Below are positions 18,968 through 28,771 of a stretch of 64,000 nt of DNA, piece by piece. The translations under genes and the position numbers were made by a program. Under the pieces are notes generated by a model. It was given only the letters and a program-made list of their open reading frames with translations. It was not told the origin of the DNA and did no database searches. How positions within the stretch are numbered: the stretch's first letter is position 1; each line of letters starts with the position of its first letter. This DNA comes from Enterobacter sichuanensis (GTDB lineage Bacteria > Pseudomonadota > Gammaproteobacteria > Enterobacterales > Enterobacteriaceae), in the NCBI RefSeq assembly GCF_002939185.1, contig NZ_POVL01000023.1, positions 1 to 64,000 of the forward strand. The letters are read 5' to 3'.

Positions 18968-18984
18968 AACTGGTACGCTGAGTT
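18968..18984. promoter_or_regulatory. FadR operator of fadD
   Basis: AACTGGTACGCTGAGTT matches the 17-base FadR consensus (ANCTGGTCNGACNNGTT) well. It lies 72 bases before the fadD start, as in E. coli, where FadR represses fadD until long-chain acyl-CoA releases it. The regulator gene fadR is also in this window at 27942. Confidence 0.75.
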
Positions 18985-19055
18985 AATATAATGTTAACAA
19001 ACTGTTTATTATCGGGGTTGTGATGACGACGAACACTCAGTTCAGAGGTGATGCA

Positions 19056-20741
19056 TTGAAAAAGGTTTGGCTTAACCGTTATCCCGCAGATGTGCCTGCG
19101 GAGATCAATCCTGACCGTTATCAATCCCTGGTGGAATTATTTGAGCACTCGGTAAGGCGCTACGCGGACCAGCCCGCATTTGTGAATATGGGCGAGGTGA
19201 TGACGTTCCGTAAGCTTGAGGAGCGTAGCCGGGCGTTTGCGGCTTATCTCCAGGAAGGGCTGGGGCTGCAAAAAGGGGACCGCGTCGCGCTGATGATGCC
19301 AAACCTGCTGCAATACCCGGTGGCGCTGTTTGGTATCCTTCGTGCCGGGATGATCGTCGTCAACGTCAACCCGCTGTATACCCCGCGCGAGCTGGAGCAT
19401 CAGCTGAACGACAGCGGCGCGGCTGCAATTGTGATTGTCTCCAACTTTGCCCATACGCTGGAAAAAGTGGTCGACAGAACCCAGGTTAAACACGTCATCC
19501 TGACGCGTATGGGGGATCAACTCTCCACCGCCAAAGGCACGCTGGTTAACTTTGTCGTTAAATACATCAAACGTCTGGTGCCAAAATACCACCTGCCGGA
19601 TGCCATCTCATTCCGCCGTGCCCTGCATGCGGGCTACCGTATGCAGTACGTTAAGCCGGAGTTGGTATCGGAAGACCTGGCGTTCCTGCAATACACCGGC
19701 GGTACCACCGGCGTGGCCAAGGGGGCGATGCTGACCCACCGCAACATGCTGGCGAACCTTGAGCAGGTGAATGCCACTTACGGGCCGCTGCTGCATCCTG
19801 GCAAAGAGCTGGTCATTACCGCGCTGCCGCTGTATCACATTTTCGCACTGACCATGAACTGCCTGCTGTTTATTGAGCTCGGTGGCCAGAACGTCCTGAT
19901 TACGAACCCGCGCGATATTCCGGGGCTGGTGAAAGAGCTGGCGAAATACCCGTTCACCGCCATGACCGGGGTAAACACCCTGTTTAACGCGCTGCTGAAC
20001 AACAAAGAGTTCCAGCAGCTGGACTTCTCCTCGCTGCACCTCTCTGCGGGCGGCGGCATGCCGGTTCAGCAGGCGGTCGCTGAGCGCTGGGTAAAGCTCA
20101 CCGGGCAGTATTTGCTGGAGGGCTACGGTCTGACGGAATGTGCGCCGCTGGTCAGCGTGAACCCGCATGATATCGACTATCACAGCGGCAGTATTGGTCT
20201 GCCTGTGCCGTCCACGGAGGCCAAACTGGTCGATGATAACGATAATGAAGTCGCGCCGGGTGAACCGGGCGAGCTGTGCGTCAAAGGTCCTCAGGTCATG
20301 CTGGGGTACTGGCAGCGTCCTGATGCCACCGACGAAATCATCAAAGACGGCTGGCTCCATACCGGCGATATCGCGGTGATGGACGAAGAGGGCTTCCTGC
20401 GCATTGTCGATCGTAAGAAAGACATGATCCTGGTCTCCGGCTTCAACGTCTATCCGAATGAGATCGAAGACGTGGTGATGCAGCACAGCGGCGTACTCGA
20501 AGTGGCGGCCGTCGGGGTGCCTTCCGGCAGCAGCGGTGAAGCGGTCAAAATATTTGTGGTCAAGAAAGATCCTTCTCTCACCGAGGAAGAACTGGTCACG
20601 TTCTGTCGTCGTCAACTGACGGGCTACAAGGTGCCGAAACTGGTTGAATTCCGCGATGAGCTGCCGAAATCCAACGTCGGAAAGATATTACGACGAGAAT
20701 TACGTGACGAAGCCCGTGGCAAAGTAGACAATAAGGCCTGA
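19056..20741 (+). CDS. fadD: Long-chain fatty acid-CoA ligase
   Basis: The 561-residue AMP-forming acyl-CoA synthetase activates imported long-chain fatty acids at the inner membrane, the first step of beta-oxidation. The P-loop-like [16 protein letters not shown], the GYGLTE motif, and the fatty-acyl-CoA signature [16 protein letters not shown] are intact. The start is TTG at 19056 (E. coli fadD also uses TTG): GAGGTG lies upstream and the resulting protein [12 protein letters not shown] has family length. An in-frame GTG at 19020 would add 12 residues. Confidence 0.97.
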   Translation: MKKVWLNRYPADVPAEINPDRYQSLVELFEHSVRRYADQPAFVNMGEVMTFRKLEERSRAFAAYLQEGLGLQKGDRVALMMPNLLQYPVALFGILRAGMIVVNVNPLYTPRELEHQLNDSGAAAIVIVSNFAHTLEKVVDRTQVKHVILTRMGDQLSTAKGTLVNFVVKYIKRLVPKYHLPDAISFRRALHAGYRMQYVKPELVSEDLAFLQYTGGTTGVAKGAMLTHRNMLANLEQVNATYGPLLHPGKELVITALPLYHIFALTMNCLLFIELGGQNVLITNPRDIPGLVKELAKYPFTAMTGVNTLFNALLNNKEFQQLDFSSLHLSAGGGMPVQQAVAERWVKLTGQYLLEGYGLTECAPLVSVNPHDIDYHSGSIGLPVPSTEAKLVDDNDNEVAPGEPGELCVKGPQVMLGYWQRPDATDEIIKDGWLHTGDIAVMDEEGFLRIVDRKKDMILVSGFNVYPNEIEDVVMQHSGVLEVAAVGVPSGSSGEAVKIFVVKKDPSLTEEELVTFCRRQLTGYKVPKLVEFRDELPKSNVGKILRRELRDEARGKVDNKA

Positions 20742-20761
20742 GCTTCACGCTAATCGCCCAG

Positions 20762-20787
20762 ACGCCGGTTAAGCCGGCGTTTTTTAT
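20762..20787 (+). terminator. Stem-loop with U-run between fadD and rnd
   Basis: ACGCCGG / CCGGCGT with loop TTAAG is followed by TTTTTT. It looks like the fadD terminator, but it ends only 26 bases before the rnd start. In E. coli a stem-loop plus U-run in the same place is part of the rnd mRNA leader and is needed for its translation. Confidence 0.8.
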
Positions 20788-20812
20788 GGGCGCAAACAAA
20801 AGAGAACCCGTT

Positions 20813-21940
20813 TTGAATTACCAGATGATCACGACCAATGACGAGCTGGCTTCGCTGTGCGAAGTGACGCGCGACTTTCCTGCCATTGCCCTGGATACCG
20901 AGTTTGTCCGTACCCGGACATACTATCCGCAGCTGGGGTTGATACAGATGTACGACGGTAAACACGTGTCGCTGATTGACCCTCTTGGTATTACCGACTG
21001 GACGCCGATGCGCGATCTGCTGCTCGATACCGCCGTGACCAAATACCTGCACGCAGGCAGTGAAGATCTGGAAGTCTTTCTGAACACCTTTGGCATCATG
21101 CCCCAGCCGCTGATTGATACGCAGATCCTTGCCGCGTTCAGCAATCGTCCTCTCTCATGGGGCTTTGCCGCCATGGTGGAGGAGTACACGGGGCTGACGC
21201 TGGATAAAAGCGAATCCCGTACCGACTGGCTGGCGCGTCCGCTTACCGAGCGTCAGCTGGAATATGCGGCGGCAGACGTGTTTTACCTGCTGCCGATTGC
21301 CGGACAGCTGATGAAAGAGGCGGAAGCCTCTGGCTGGCTGCCTGCCGCGCTGGATGAGTGCCGTATGACCCAGCAGCGTCGCCAGGAAGTGGTGGACCCG
21401 AAAGAGGCCTGGCGCGATATCAGCAACGCGTGGCAACTGCGTACGCGTCAGCTGGCCTGCCTGCAGCTGTTAGCGGACTGGCGTCTGCGTAAAGCGCGCG
21501 AGCGCGATCTGGCGGTTAACTTTGTGGTGCGCGAAGAGCATCTCTGGGCGGTGGCACGCTATATGCCGGGCAGCCTGGGCGAACTGGACAGCATTGGGCT
21601 TTCGGGCAGTGAGATCCGTTTCCACGGTAAAACCCTGCTGGCGCTGGTAGCGAAAGCGCAGGAATTGCCTGACGATAAGCTGCCGGAACCGCTGCTGAAT
21701 CTGATGGATATGCCGGGCTACCGCAAGGCGTTCAAGGACATTAAAGCCCTGGTTCAGGCCGTTGCTACGGAAAGCAAGCTGAGTGCTGAACTGCTCGCAT
21801 CACGCCGACAGATTAATCAGCTGCTGAACTGGCACTGGAAGCTGAAGCCGCAGAATGGCTTACCGGAAATGATGGCGGGCTGGCGCGGGGAATTGATGGC
21901 CGATCGCCTGAATACGCTGCTGGAAGGTTATCCGCGATAA
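20813..21940 (+). CDS. rnd: Ribonuclease D
   Basis: The 375-residue 3'-5' exoribonuclease trims tRNA precursors and other stable RNAs. The DEDD exonuclease domain is visible: LDTEFVRTRTYY (motif I), AGSEDLEVF (motif II) and YAAADVFYLLPI (motif III, with the catalytic Tyr), followed by two HRDC domains. The start is TTG at 20813, as in E. coli, where the rare start limits expression. The same open frame extends nine codons upstream into the leader. Confidence 0.96.
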   Translation: MNYQMITTNDELASLCEVTRDFPAIALDTEFVRTRTYYPQLGLIQMYDGKHVSLIDPLGITDWTPMRDLLLDTAVTKYLHAGSEDLEVFLNTFGIMPQPLIDTQILAAFSNRPLSWGFAAMVEEYTGLTLDKSESRTDWLARPLTERQLEYAAADVFYLLPIAGQLMKEAEASGWLPAALDECRMTQQRRQEVVDPKEAWRDISNAWQLRTRQLACLQLLADWRLRKARERDLAVNFVVREEHLWAVARYMPGSLGELDSIGLSGSEIRFHGKTLLALVAKAQELPDDKLPEPLLNLMDMPGYRKAFKDIKALVQAVATESKLSAELLASRRQINQLLNWHWKLKPQNGLPEMMAGWRGELMADRLNTLLEGYPR

Positions 21941-21942
21941 AA

Positions 21943-21970
21943 AATATGCCGGGTGATAACCCGGCATATT
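21943..21970. terminator. Bidirectional hairpin between rnd and minE
   Basis: A perfect twelve-base stem, AATATGCCGGGT paired with ACCCGGCATATT around loop GATA, lies directly after the rnd stop and before the convergent minE stop. It could end transcription from both sides. Confidence 0.7.
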
Positions 21971-22001
21971 CCCCCGGTGGCGCTGCGCTTACCGGGGCTA
22001 C
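21971..22001. repeat. REP-like element
   Basis: CCCCCGGTGGCGCTGCGCTT and the following ACCGGGGCTAC form an imperfect palindrome of the enterobacterial REP type. Related copies occur in this window at 28695, 33013, 40029 and 47231, all between genes. Confidence 0.7.
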
Positions 22002-22013
22002 GAAATGACAAAC

Positions 22014-22283
22014 CTACGGACGGGACTCTTCCGCTTCCGGGAGCGTCACGTTCAGCTCCAGAATCGAAATATCCCCGTCTTTTTGTTCCAGCTGCACCGT
22101 CACCATCTCCGGGTCAATCTGAACATACTTACAGATCACTTCCAGGATGTCCTTACGCAGCTGCGGCAGGTAGTGAGGCTCGGCGTCGCTACGACGACGC
22201 TCCGCAACGATAATTTGCAGACGTTCTTTTGCGATGTTGGCGGTGTTCTTTTTCCGCGAGAGAAAAAAGTCCAGTAATGCCAT
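22014..22283 (-). CDS. minE: Cell division topological specificity factor MinE
   Basis: The 89-residue product stimulates the MinD ATPase and drives pole-to-pole oscillation of MinCD. The N-terminal membrane-targeting and MinD-binding segment ([30 protein letters not shown]) and the dimeric topological domain are both present. It follows minD by three bases in minCDE. Confidence 0.97.
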   Translation of the reverse strand: MALLDFFLSRKKNTANIAKERLQIIVAERRRSDAEPHYLPQLRKDILEVICKYVQIDPEMVTVQLEQKDGDISILELNVTLPEAEESRP

Positions 22284-22286
22284 AAC

Positions 22287-23099
22287 TTATCCTCCGAACA
22301 GGCGTTTGAGGAAACCTTTCTTCTCTTCTTCAATGAAGCGGAAAGGACGTTCTTCTCCCAGCAGACGGTCAACAGTATCAGCATACGCTTTACCTGCATC
22401 TGCCGTTGTATCCAGGATCACGGGCTCACCCTGGTTAGAGGCGCGTAACACGGACTGATCTTCCGGGATAACGCCCACCAGTTTAATGCGCAGGATCTCC
22501 AGCACGTCTTCCATGCTCAGCATATCACCTTTGTTCACGCGACCCGGGTTATAGCGGGTAAGCAGCAGGTGTTCTTTAATCGGGTCTTCGCCATTTTCCG
22601 CACGACGGGATTTAGAGGCGAGGATCCCCAGAATGCGGTCTGAGTCACGCACGGATGACACTTCAGGGTTGGTGGTGATGATCGCTTCATCGGCGAAGTA
22701 GAGCGCCATCAGGGCACCGGTTTCGATGCCGGCAGGGGAGTCGCAGACAATGAAGTCGAACTCCATTTTTTTCAGCTCGTCGAGCACCTTTTCCACCCCT
22801 TCGCGGGTCAGGGCGTCTTTGTCACGCGTCTGAGAAGCCGGGAGAATGTAGAGGTTCTCGGTGCGTTTGTCTTTAATCAGCGCCTGGTTCAGCGTGGCAT
22901 CGCCCTGAATGACGTTAACGAAGTCATACACGACGCGACGCTCACATCCCATGATGAGGTCGAGGTTACGCAGACCGATATCGAAGTCGATAACGACGGT
23001 TTTCTTTCCCTTCTGGGCCAAACCAGTAGCGATGGCCGCGCTGGAGGTGGTCTTGCCAACGCCTCCTTTACCCGAAGTAACAACAATAATGCGTGCCAT
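22287..23099 (-). CDS. minD: Septum site-determining ATPase MinD
   Basis: The 270-residue ParA/MinD ATPase binds the membrane and recruits MinC. The deviant Walker A GKGGVGKTTSS (residues 10-20) and the C-terminal amphipathic membrane-targeting helix (EEKKGFLKRLFGG) are intact. It lies 23 bases downstream of minC. Confidence 0.98.
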   Translation of the reverse strand: MARIIVVTSGKGGVGKTTSSAAIATGLAQKGKKTVVIDFDIGLRNLDLIMGCERRVVYDFVNVIQGDATLNQALIKDKRTENLYILPASQTRDKDALTREGVEKVLDELKKMEFDFIVCDSPAGIETGALMALYFADEAIITTNPEVSSVRDSDRILGILASKSRRAENGEDPIKEHLLLTRYNPGRVNKGDMLSMEDVLEILRIKLVGVIPEDQSVLRASNQGEPVILDTTADAGKAYADTVDRLLGEERPFRFIEEEKKGFLKRLFGG

Positions 23100-23122
23100 A
23101 GAAATTCCTTGTTAAAAAGGGA

Positions 23123-23935
<813 letters not shown>

Positions 23936-23953
23936 TTAATTCAGAGTAAAAAC

Positions 23954-24229
23954 ATGTTTTGTGTGATCTACAGAAGTACAAGCCGTGACCAGACCTATCT
24001 TTATGTCGAAAAGAAAGACGATTTTTCACGCGTGCCTGAAGAATTAATGAAGAACTTTGGCCGACCACAGCTGGTGATGCTGCTGCCGCTCGATGGTCGT
24101 AAGAAACTGGTGAATGCCGATCTGGATAAAGTGAAAACGGCATTAGCCGAACAAGGCTATTATTTACAGCTTCCACCGCCACCCGAGAATTTATTAAAAC
24201 AGCATCTTGAGGCGAACGGGAAAAAATAG
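23954..24229 (+). CDS. ycgL: YcgL-domain protein
   Basis: This 91-residue protein of the UPF0745 (YcgL) family contains the conserved [28 protein letters not shown] and [16 protein letters not shown]. The function is unknown. It is divergent from minC and precedes ycgM, the order seen in E. coli. Confidence 0.92.
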   Translation: MFCVIYRSTSRDQTYLYVEKKDDFSRVPEELMKNFGRPQLVMLLPLDGRKKLVNADLDKVKTALAEQGYYLQLPPPPENLLKQHLEANGKK

Positions 24230-24276
24230 CCTCAACTGTTTTCGGGCACAACACATCAACCGTTTAGGGGTCGACC

Positions 24277-24936
24277 ATGTATCAACATCATAACTGGCAA
24301 GGGGCATTACTGGATTATCCCGTCAGCAAAGTGGTTTGCGTGGGCAGCAACTATGCCAAACATATCCAGGAGATGGGCAGCGCGACGCCAGAAGAGCCGG
24401 TCCTGTTCATCAAGCCAGAAACGGCGCTGTGCGATATCCGCCAGCCGCTGGCGCTGCCGCAGGGGCTTGGTTCGGTGCATCACGAGGTTGAACTCGCCGT
24501 GCTGATTGGCGCGACGCTGCGACAGGCCTCTGAAGAGCATGTGCAGAAAGCGATTGCCGGATACGGCGTGGCGCTGGATCTGACCCTGCGCGATGTCCAG
24601 GGCAAGCTGAAGAAAGCCGGGCAGCCGTGGGAAAAAGCCAAAGGGTTTGATAATTCCTGCCCCATCTCGGCGTTTATTCCGGTGAGCGAATTTACCAACG
24701 ATCCGCAGAACACAGAGCTCAGCCTGAAGATTAACGGCGAGATCCGCCAGCAGGGCACCACGGCAGACATGATCCATAAGATTGTGCCACTGATTGCCTA
24801 CATGAGCCGCTTCTTTACCCTGAAGCCGGGGGATGTGATCCTGACCGGTACCCCTGAAGGCGTAGGCCCACTGGCGAGCGGTGATGAACTCGAAGTCGGT
24901 TTTAACGGCCTGTCGCTGAAAACCCGCGTGCTGTAA
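24277..24936 (+). CDS. ycgM: Fumarylacetoacetate hydrolase-family protein YcgM
   Basis: The 219-residue product has the FAH fold with the metal-binding Glu/Asp set visible in HHEVELAVLIG and DLTLRDVQ, and the C-terminal PGDVILTGTPEGVGPL. Family members (FAHD1 type) act on small 2-oxo acids such as oxaloacetate or acylpyruvates, as decarboxylases, hydrolases or tautomerases. The substrate of YcgM is not evident from sequence. It sits between ycgL and ycgN as in E. coli. Confidence 0.92.
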   Translation: MYQHHNWQGALLDYPVSKVVCVGSNYAKHIQEMGSATPEEPVLFIKPETALCDIRQPLALPQGLGSVHHEVELAVLIGATLRQASEEHVQKAIAGYGVALDLTLRDVQGKLKKAGQPWEKAKGFDNSCPISAFIPVSEFTNDPQNTELSLKINGEIRQQGTTADMIHKIVPLIAYMSRFFTLKPGDVILTGTPEGVGPLASGDELEVGFNGLSLKTRVL

Positions 24937-25029
24937 TCCCACTTTGCCGCCCGAAGAGGGCGGCAAAACTTGCAACAACGTGCCAGACTCGTTATAAGGT
25001 GCGCTTTCTTTTGACGTGTGGACATCCCG

Positions 25030-25470
25030 ATGAACGACATCCCTTTCTGGCAAAGCAAAACTCTCGACGACATGACTGACGCGGAATGGGAATCATTGTG
25101 CGACGGCTGCGGGCAGTGCTGCCTGCACAAGCTGATGGATGAAGACACGGACGAAATTTACTTCACCAACGTGGCCTGCAAGCAGTTAAACATTAAAACC
25201 TGCCAGTGCCGCAACTATGAGCGCCGCTTCGAGTTCGAGCCAGACTGCATCAAGTTAACCCGTGAGAACTTGCCCACCTTTGAATGGCTGCCGCATACCT
25301 GTGCGTATCGCCTGCTGGCGGAGGGGAAAGATCTGCCGGCATGGCATCCGCTGCTCACCGGTTCAAAAGCGGCGATGCACGGCGAACGTATCTCAGTACG
25401 CCACATTGCGGTGAAAGAGTCCGAGGTGCGTGACTGGGAAGACCACATCATGAATCACCCGACCCGTTGA
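25030..25470 (+). CDS. ycgN: YcgN-family cysteine-cluster protein (UPF0260)
   Basis: The 146-residue protein has a dense cysteine motif, CDGCGQCC (near residues 25-32), then further cysteines in [18 protein letters not shown] and PDCIKL, which suggest zinc or iron-sulfur binding. It matches E. coli YcgN, whose function is unknown. The ATG at 25030 is preferred to a GTG at 25018 from homologue length. A terminator follows. Confidence 0.92.
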   Translation: MNDIPFWQSKTLDDMTDAEWESLCDGCGQCCLHKLMDEDTDEIYFTNVACKQLNIKTCQCRNYERRFEFEPDCIKLTRENLPTFEWLPHTCAYRLLAEGKDLPAWHPLLTGSKAAMHGERISVRHIAVKESEVRDWEDHIMNHPTR

Positions 25471-25474
25471 TAAT

Positions 25475-25503
25475 AAAAAAAAACCGCCGAGGCGGTTTTT
25501 TTA
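25475..25503 (+). terminator. Terminator after ycgN
   Basis: AAACCGCC-GA-GGCGGTTT followed by T residues, with A residues on the left side, so it may work in both directions. Confidence 0.85.
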
Positions 25504-25519
25504 TTTGTGTCTGTGCGGC

Positions 25520-25562
25520 CTGATGCCCTCAGCCCAACCTTCTCCCACGGGAGAGGGCGCAA
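25520..25562. repeat. Short dispersed-repeat-like sequence
   Basis: The stretch contains CTTCTCCCACGGGAGAGGGCGC, an imperfect inverted repeat typical of a dispersed intergenic element in Enterobacter and Klebsiella genomes. Assignment is from memory of the pattern; only one copy is seen here. Confidence 0.35.
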
Positions 25563-25568
25563 ACACTA

Positions 25569-25594
25569 AAAACGGCAACCGAGGTTGCCGTTTT
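25569..25594 (-). terminator. Terminator after dsbB
   Basis: AAAACGGCAACC-GA-GGTTGCCGTTTT is a perfect twelve-base stem. It lies five bases after the dsbB stop codon, with A residues to its left giving a T-run on the minus strand. Confidence 0.8.
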
Positions 25595-25598
25595 GCGT

Positions 25599-26129
25599 TT
25601 ACCTTCCAAAAATATCGCGTTTCTTCGGTTTGAACGGCTGAGCAATCAACACCAGCAGCGCCACGACGAAGTAGGCGGCAAAAATACCCACCAGCCACTG
25701 CGGCATCTCCAGGGTCAGGAATTCCCACTGACGAACGGAGCAGTCACCGGATGCAACAAACACTTGTGGCAGCCATTTATCCAGCGGCAGCCAGCTCGGG
25801 AAGCGGGCGGCAAAATCACAGGTCATAAACGGTGACGGATGCAGCTGCATCATGGTGTGCTGCCAGGAGAGTTCAAGCCCTTTCCAGGCGCTGTACAGAC
25901 AGATCGCAATCGCGGCATAACGAAGCGGCGATTTCGGCGCAATGGCGCCGACCAGGCCTGCACCCATAATGCCAAACAGGGCGCAGCGTTCGTAAATACA
26001 AAGCACGCAAGGCTTGAGCCCCATAACATGCTGGAACCACAGCGCGACCATTTCCAGCGCAAAGGCGGTCAGGGCCATTAACAACCACGCTCCGCGACCG
26101 CGGGAGCACTGGTTTAAAAATCTCAACAT
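25599..26129 (-). CDS. dsbB: Disulfide bond formation protein DsbB
   Basis: The 176-residue inner membrane quinone oxidoreductase reoxidises DsbA. Four helices and both redox pairs are present: C41-C44 (CVLC) and C104/C130. The start at 26129 is preferred because AGGGA is eight bases away; an ATG six bases earlier is too close to that site. Compared with E. coli K-12, hlyE and umuDC are absent between ycgN and dsbB. Confidence 0.97.
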   Translation of the reverse strand: MLRFLNQCSRGRGAWLLMALTAFALEMVALWFQHVMGLKPCVLCIYERCALFGIMGAGLVGAIAPKSPLRYAAIAICLYSAWKGLELSWQHTMMQLHPSPFMTCDFAARFPSWLPLDKWLPQVFVASGDCSVRQWEFLTLEMPQWLVGIFAAYFVVALLVLIAQPFKPKKRDIFGR

Positions 26130-26201
26130 AATCATTTCCCTGGAACATGCTTAGAAAGCGCATTGTAAACTAATTCATTTATCGCGCCACTGATACCTGT
26201 T

Positions 26202-27740
26202 TTACTGCGCCGCAAGTATACCCGCTTGTATCATCCACTGCGTACAGGGAATGAGGGTAATTTTGACACAAAGCAATCCCACGAACGTGAGCACCAGCGT
26301 ATAGGGCAGCGCCATCCATACCATCCTGCCATAAGAAAGCCGTATGAGTGGCGCGAGGGCAGAGGTCAACAGGAACAGGAAAGCGGCCTGGCCATTGGGC
26401 GTTGCCACCGACGGCAGGTTGGTGCCAGTATTGATCGCCACGGCCAGCAGCTCAAACTGACCGGCGCTGATGACGCCTTGCTCCATGGCGGCTTTGGCTT
26501 CGTTGATGTAGACCGTCCCGACAAAGACGTTATCGGAGATCGACGAGAGCAGGCCATTAAACAGATAAAACAGCGAGAGCTGCGCGTCCGGTGCGGCCTG
26601 TAAAACAAAGGCTATAATCGGCGCGAACAGGTGCTGGTCGATAATCACCGCCACGACGGCGAAGAATACCGCCAGCAGGGCGGTAAACGGCAAGGCTTCG
26701 GTAAAGGCTTTACCGATGGCATGTTCATCGGTCACGCCGGTAAAGGTGGTGGCGAGAATAATGACCGACAGGCCAATCAGTCCCACTTCGGCAAGATGGA
26801 GCGCCAGCGCCGCAATCAGCCAGACGCCGATAATCCCTTGGGCAATCAGACGCAGCGTCTCCTGGCGCGTCCGCTGGCTTCGGCTCTGAAGATCGAATTT
26901 ATGCAGCTCCTGGCGCACCGGCTCCGGGAGTTGCGCCCCATAACCAAAGAGGCGAAATTTCTCCACCAGCAGACAGGTCGCCAGACCGCAGAAAAGCACC
27001 GGTACGCTCACCGGTGCCATTCTCAGGAAGAAATCGCCGAAGTGCCAGCCTGCCGCTTTGGCAATGATCAGGTTTTGCGGCTCACCCACCATCGTCATAA
27101 CGCCCCCCAGGGCGGTACCGACGCCGGCATGCATCATCAGGCTGCGCAGGAAGGCGCGAAACTGTTCCAGGACTTCACGGTTATGCGCTTCGACGTGGCT
27201 GTCATCCTGCAGATCCTCGCCCGGACGAGATGAAGCGACACGGTGATAGATTCCGTAGAATCCCACCGCGACGCTTATCACCACCGCGACAACCGTCAGC
27301 GCGTCCAGGAAGGCTGACAGGAAGGCAGCCGCCAGGCAAAACGCCAGCGAGAGGAACATTTTCGACGGAATGCTGAGCAGCAGACGCGTGAAGATAAACA
27401 GCAGCAGCTGTTTCATAAAGTAGATGCCCGCCACCATAAACATCAGCAGCAGAAGCACTTCAAGATTTGACGCCAGCTCCGCTTTGACGTGCTCCGCGCG
27501 GGTCATGCCGATAACCACGGCTTCAAACGCCAGCAAGCCGCCGGGCAACAGAGGATAACATTTCAGCGCCATCGCCAGGGTGAAGATAAATTCCGCCACC
27601 AGCAGCCACCCGGCAACGAACGGGTTCACATAAAAGAGGAGAGGGTTAACAACCAGGAACACCAGAAGTATCAGTTTGTACCAGTCAGGAGACTGGCCTA
27701 AAAAATTGCGCCACAGTGCGCGACCAAAAGAAATTTCCAC
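26202..27740 (-). CDS. nhaB: Na+/H+ antiporter NhaB
   Basis: The 512-residue integral membrane protein exchanges sodium for protons. It has about twelve hydrophobic helices and matches E. coli NhaB closely from [20 protein letters not shown] to the C-terminus, including [15 protein letters not shown] and [20 protein letters not shown]. It is divergent from fadR, as in E. coli. Confidence 0.97.
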   Translation of the reverse strand: MEISFGRALWRNFLGQSPDWYKLILLVFLVVNPLLFYVNPFVAGWLLVAEFIFTLAMALKCYPLLPGGLLAFEAVVIGMTRAEHVKAELASNLEVLLLLMFMVAGIYFMKQLLLFIFTRLLLSIPSKMFLSLAFCLAAAFLSAFLDALTVVAVVISVAVGFYGIYHRVASSRPGEDLQDDSHVEAHNREVLEQFRAFLRSLMMHAGVGTALGGVMTMVGEPQNLIIAKAAGWHFGDFFLRMAPVSVPVLFCGLATCLLVEKFRLFGYGAQLPEPVRQELHKFDLQSRSQRTRQETLRLIAQGIIGVWLIAALALHLAEVGLIGLSVIILATTFTGVTDEHAIGKAFTEALPFTALLAVFFAVVAVIIDQHLFAPIIAFVLQAAPDAQLSLFYLFNGLLSSISDNVFVGTVYINEAKAAMEQGVISAGQFELLAVAINTGTNLPSVATPNGQAAFLFLLTSALAPLIRLSYGRMVWMALPYTLVLTFVGLLCVKITLIPCTQWMIQAGILAAQ

Positions 27741-27941
27741 GACAGACGTCCTTCCCCGTCAAGTAAGACAAAACATCAGTATACGCAAAAATCACGGCCC
27801 GGACGCGGATCAGCGCGCATTGTAAATTTCACAAAAATGAAACGGTGATCCCTCTTTTCTCTCGTTGCCGCGCTACCTGCCACTGCGTGCCTCTGGTATG
27901 ATGAGTCCAATTTGCTAAAGCTGTGTAATGGAAATCTCACT

Positions 27942-28661
27942 ATGGTCATTAAGGCGCAGAGCCCGGCGGGTTTCGCGGAAGAGTACATCATTGAAAGCAT
28001 CTGGAATAATCGTTTCCCTGCGGGGTCCATTCTTCCTGCTGAACGCGAACTCTCTGAACTGATTGGCGTCACTCGCACCACGCTGCGTGAAGTGCTCCAG
28101 CGGCTGGCGCGCGATGGCTGGTTGACGATCCAGCACGGTAAGCCAACAAAAGTAAACAATTTCTGGGAAACCTCCGGGCTGAATATTCTTGAAACGCTGG
28201 CGCGCCTCGATCATGAAAGCGTGCCGCAGCTCATTGATAATCTGCTCTCCGTTCGCACCAACATCGCGACGATCTTTATTCGCACGGCTTTTCGTCAGCA
28301 CCCGGACGATGCCCTTGCGGTGCTGGCCAGCGCGAACGAGGTGGAAGATCACGCCGACGCGTTTGCCACCCTCGATTACAACGTGTTTCGCGGTCTGGCG
28401 TTCGCCTCCGGCAACCCGGTATACGGTCTTATCCTTAACGGTATGAAAGGGCTCTATACCCGCATCGGCCGCCACTACTTTGCCAACCCTGAGGCACGTA
28501 GCCTGGCGCTGGGTTTCTACCATAAACTGAGCAAGCTCTGTTCCGAAGGCCTGCACGATCAGGTTTATGAAACGGTGCGTCGCTACGGCCACGATTCCGG
28601 TGAAATCTGGCACCGGATGCAGAAAACCCTGCCGGGTGATTTAGCGATTCAGAGCCGCTGA
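27942..28661 (+). CDS. fadR: Fatty acid metabolism regulator FadR
   Basis: The 239-residue GntR-family regulator represses fad genes and activates fabA/fabB, and is released from DNA by long-chain acyl-CoA. The winged helix (residues 10-75, with [26 protein letters not shown]) and the acyl-CoA-binding C-terminal domain are intact. The start is the ATG at 27942 ([15 protein letters not shown]), matching E. coli. One target, fadD, lies at 19056 with a clear operator. Confidence 0.97.
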   Translation: MVIKAQSPAGFAEEYIIESIWNNRFPAGSILPAERELSELIGVTRTTLREVLQRLARDGWLTIQHGKPTKVNNFWETSGLNILETLARLDHESVPQLIDNLLSVRTNIATIFIRTAFRQHPDDALAVLASANEVEDHADAFATLDYNVFRGLAFASGNPVYGLILNGMKGLYTRIGRHYFANPEARSLALGFYHKLSKLCSEGLHDQVYETVRRYGHDSGEIWHRMQKTLPGDLAIQSR

Positions 28662-28665
28662 AATA

Positions 28666-28694
28666 AAAAACCTCTCGTATGAGAGGTTTTTTTT
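28666..28694 (+). terminator. Terminator after fadR
   Basis: AAACCTCTC-GTAT-GAGAGGTTT with A residues before and eight T residues after. Confidence 0.88.
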
Positions 28695-28764
28695 CGCCCG
28701 GTGGCGCTTCGCTTACCGGGCCTACAAAACCCGTAGGCCGGGTAAGGCGTAGCCGCCACCCGGC
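28695..28764. repeat. Pair of inverted REP elements
   Basis: Two REP units face each other: CGCCCGGTGGCGCTTCGCTT with ACCGGGCCTAC, and GTAGGCCGGGTAAGGCGTAG with CCGCCACCCGGC. It is a BIME-type structure between the convergent fadR and ycgB genes. Confidence 0.8.
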
Positions 28765-28771
28765 AAAAAAA

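Noticed and set aside
19608-20615. A 335-codon open frame antisense to fadD
   Set aside because: No family resemblance; the sense gene is certain.
25504-25598. Remnant of umuDC or hlyE between ycgN and dsbB
   Set aside because: Only terminators and a short repeat are present; no residual coding similarity was seen.
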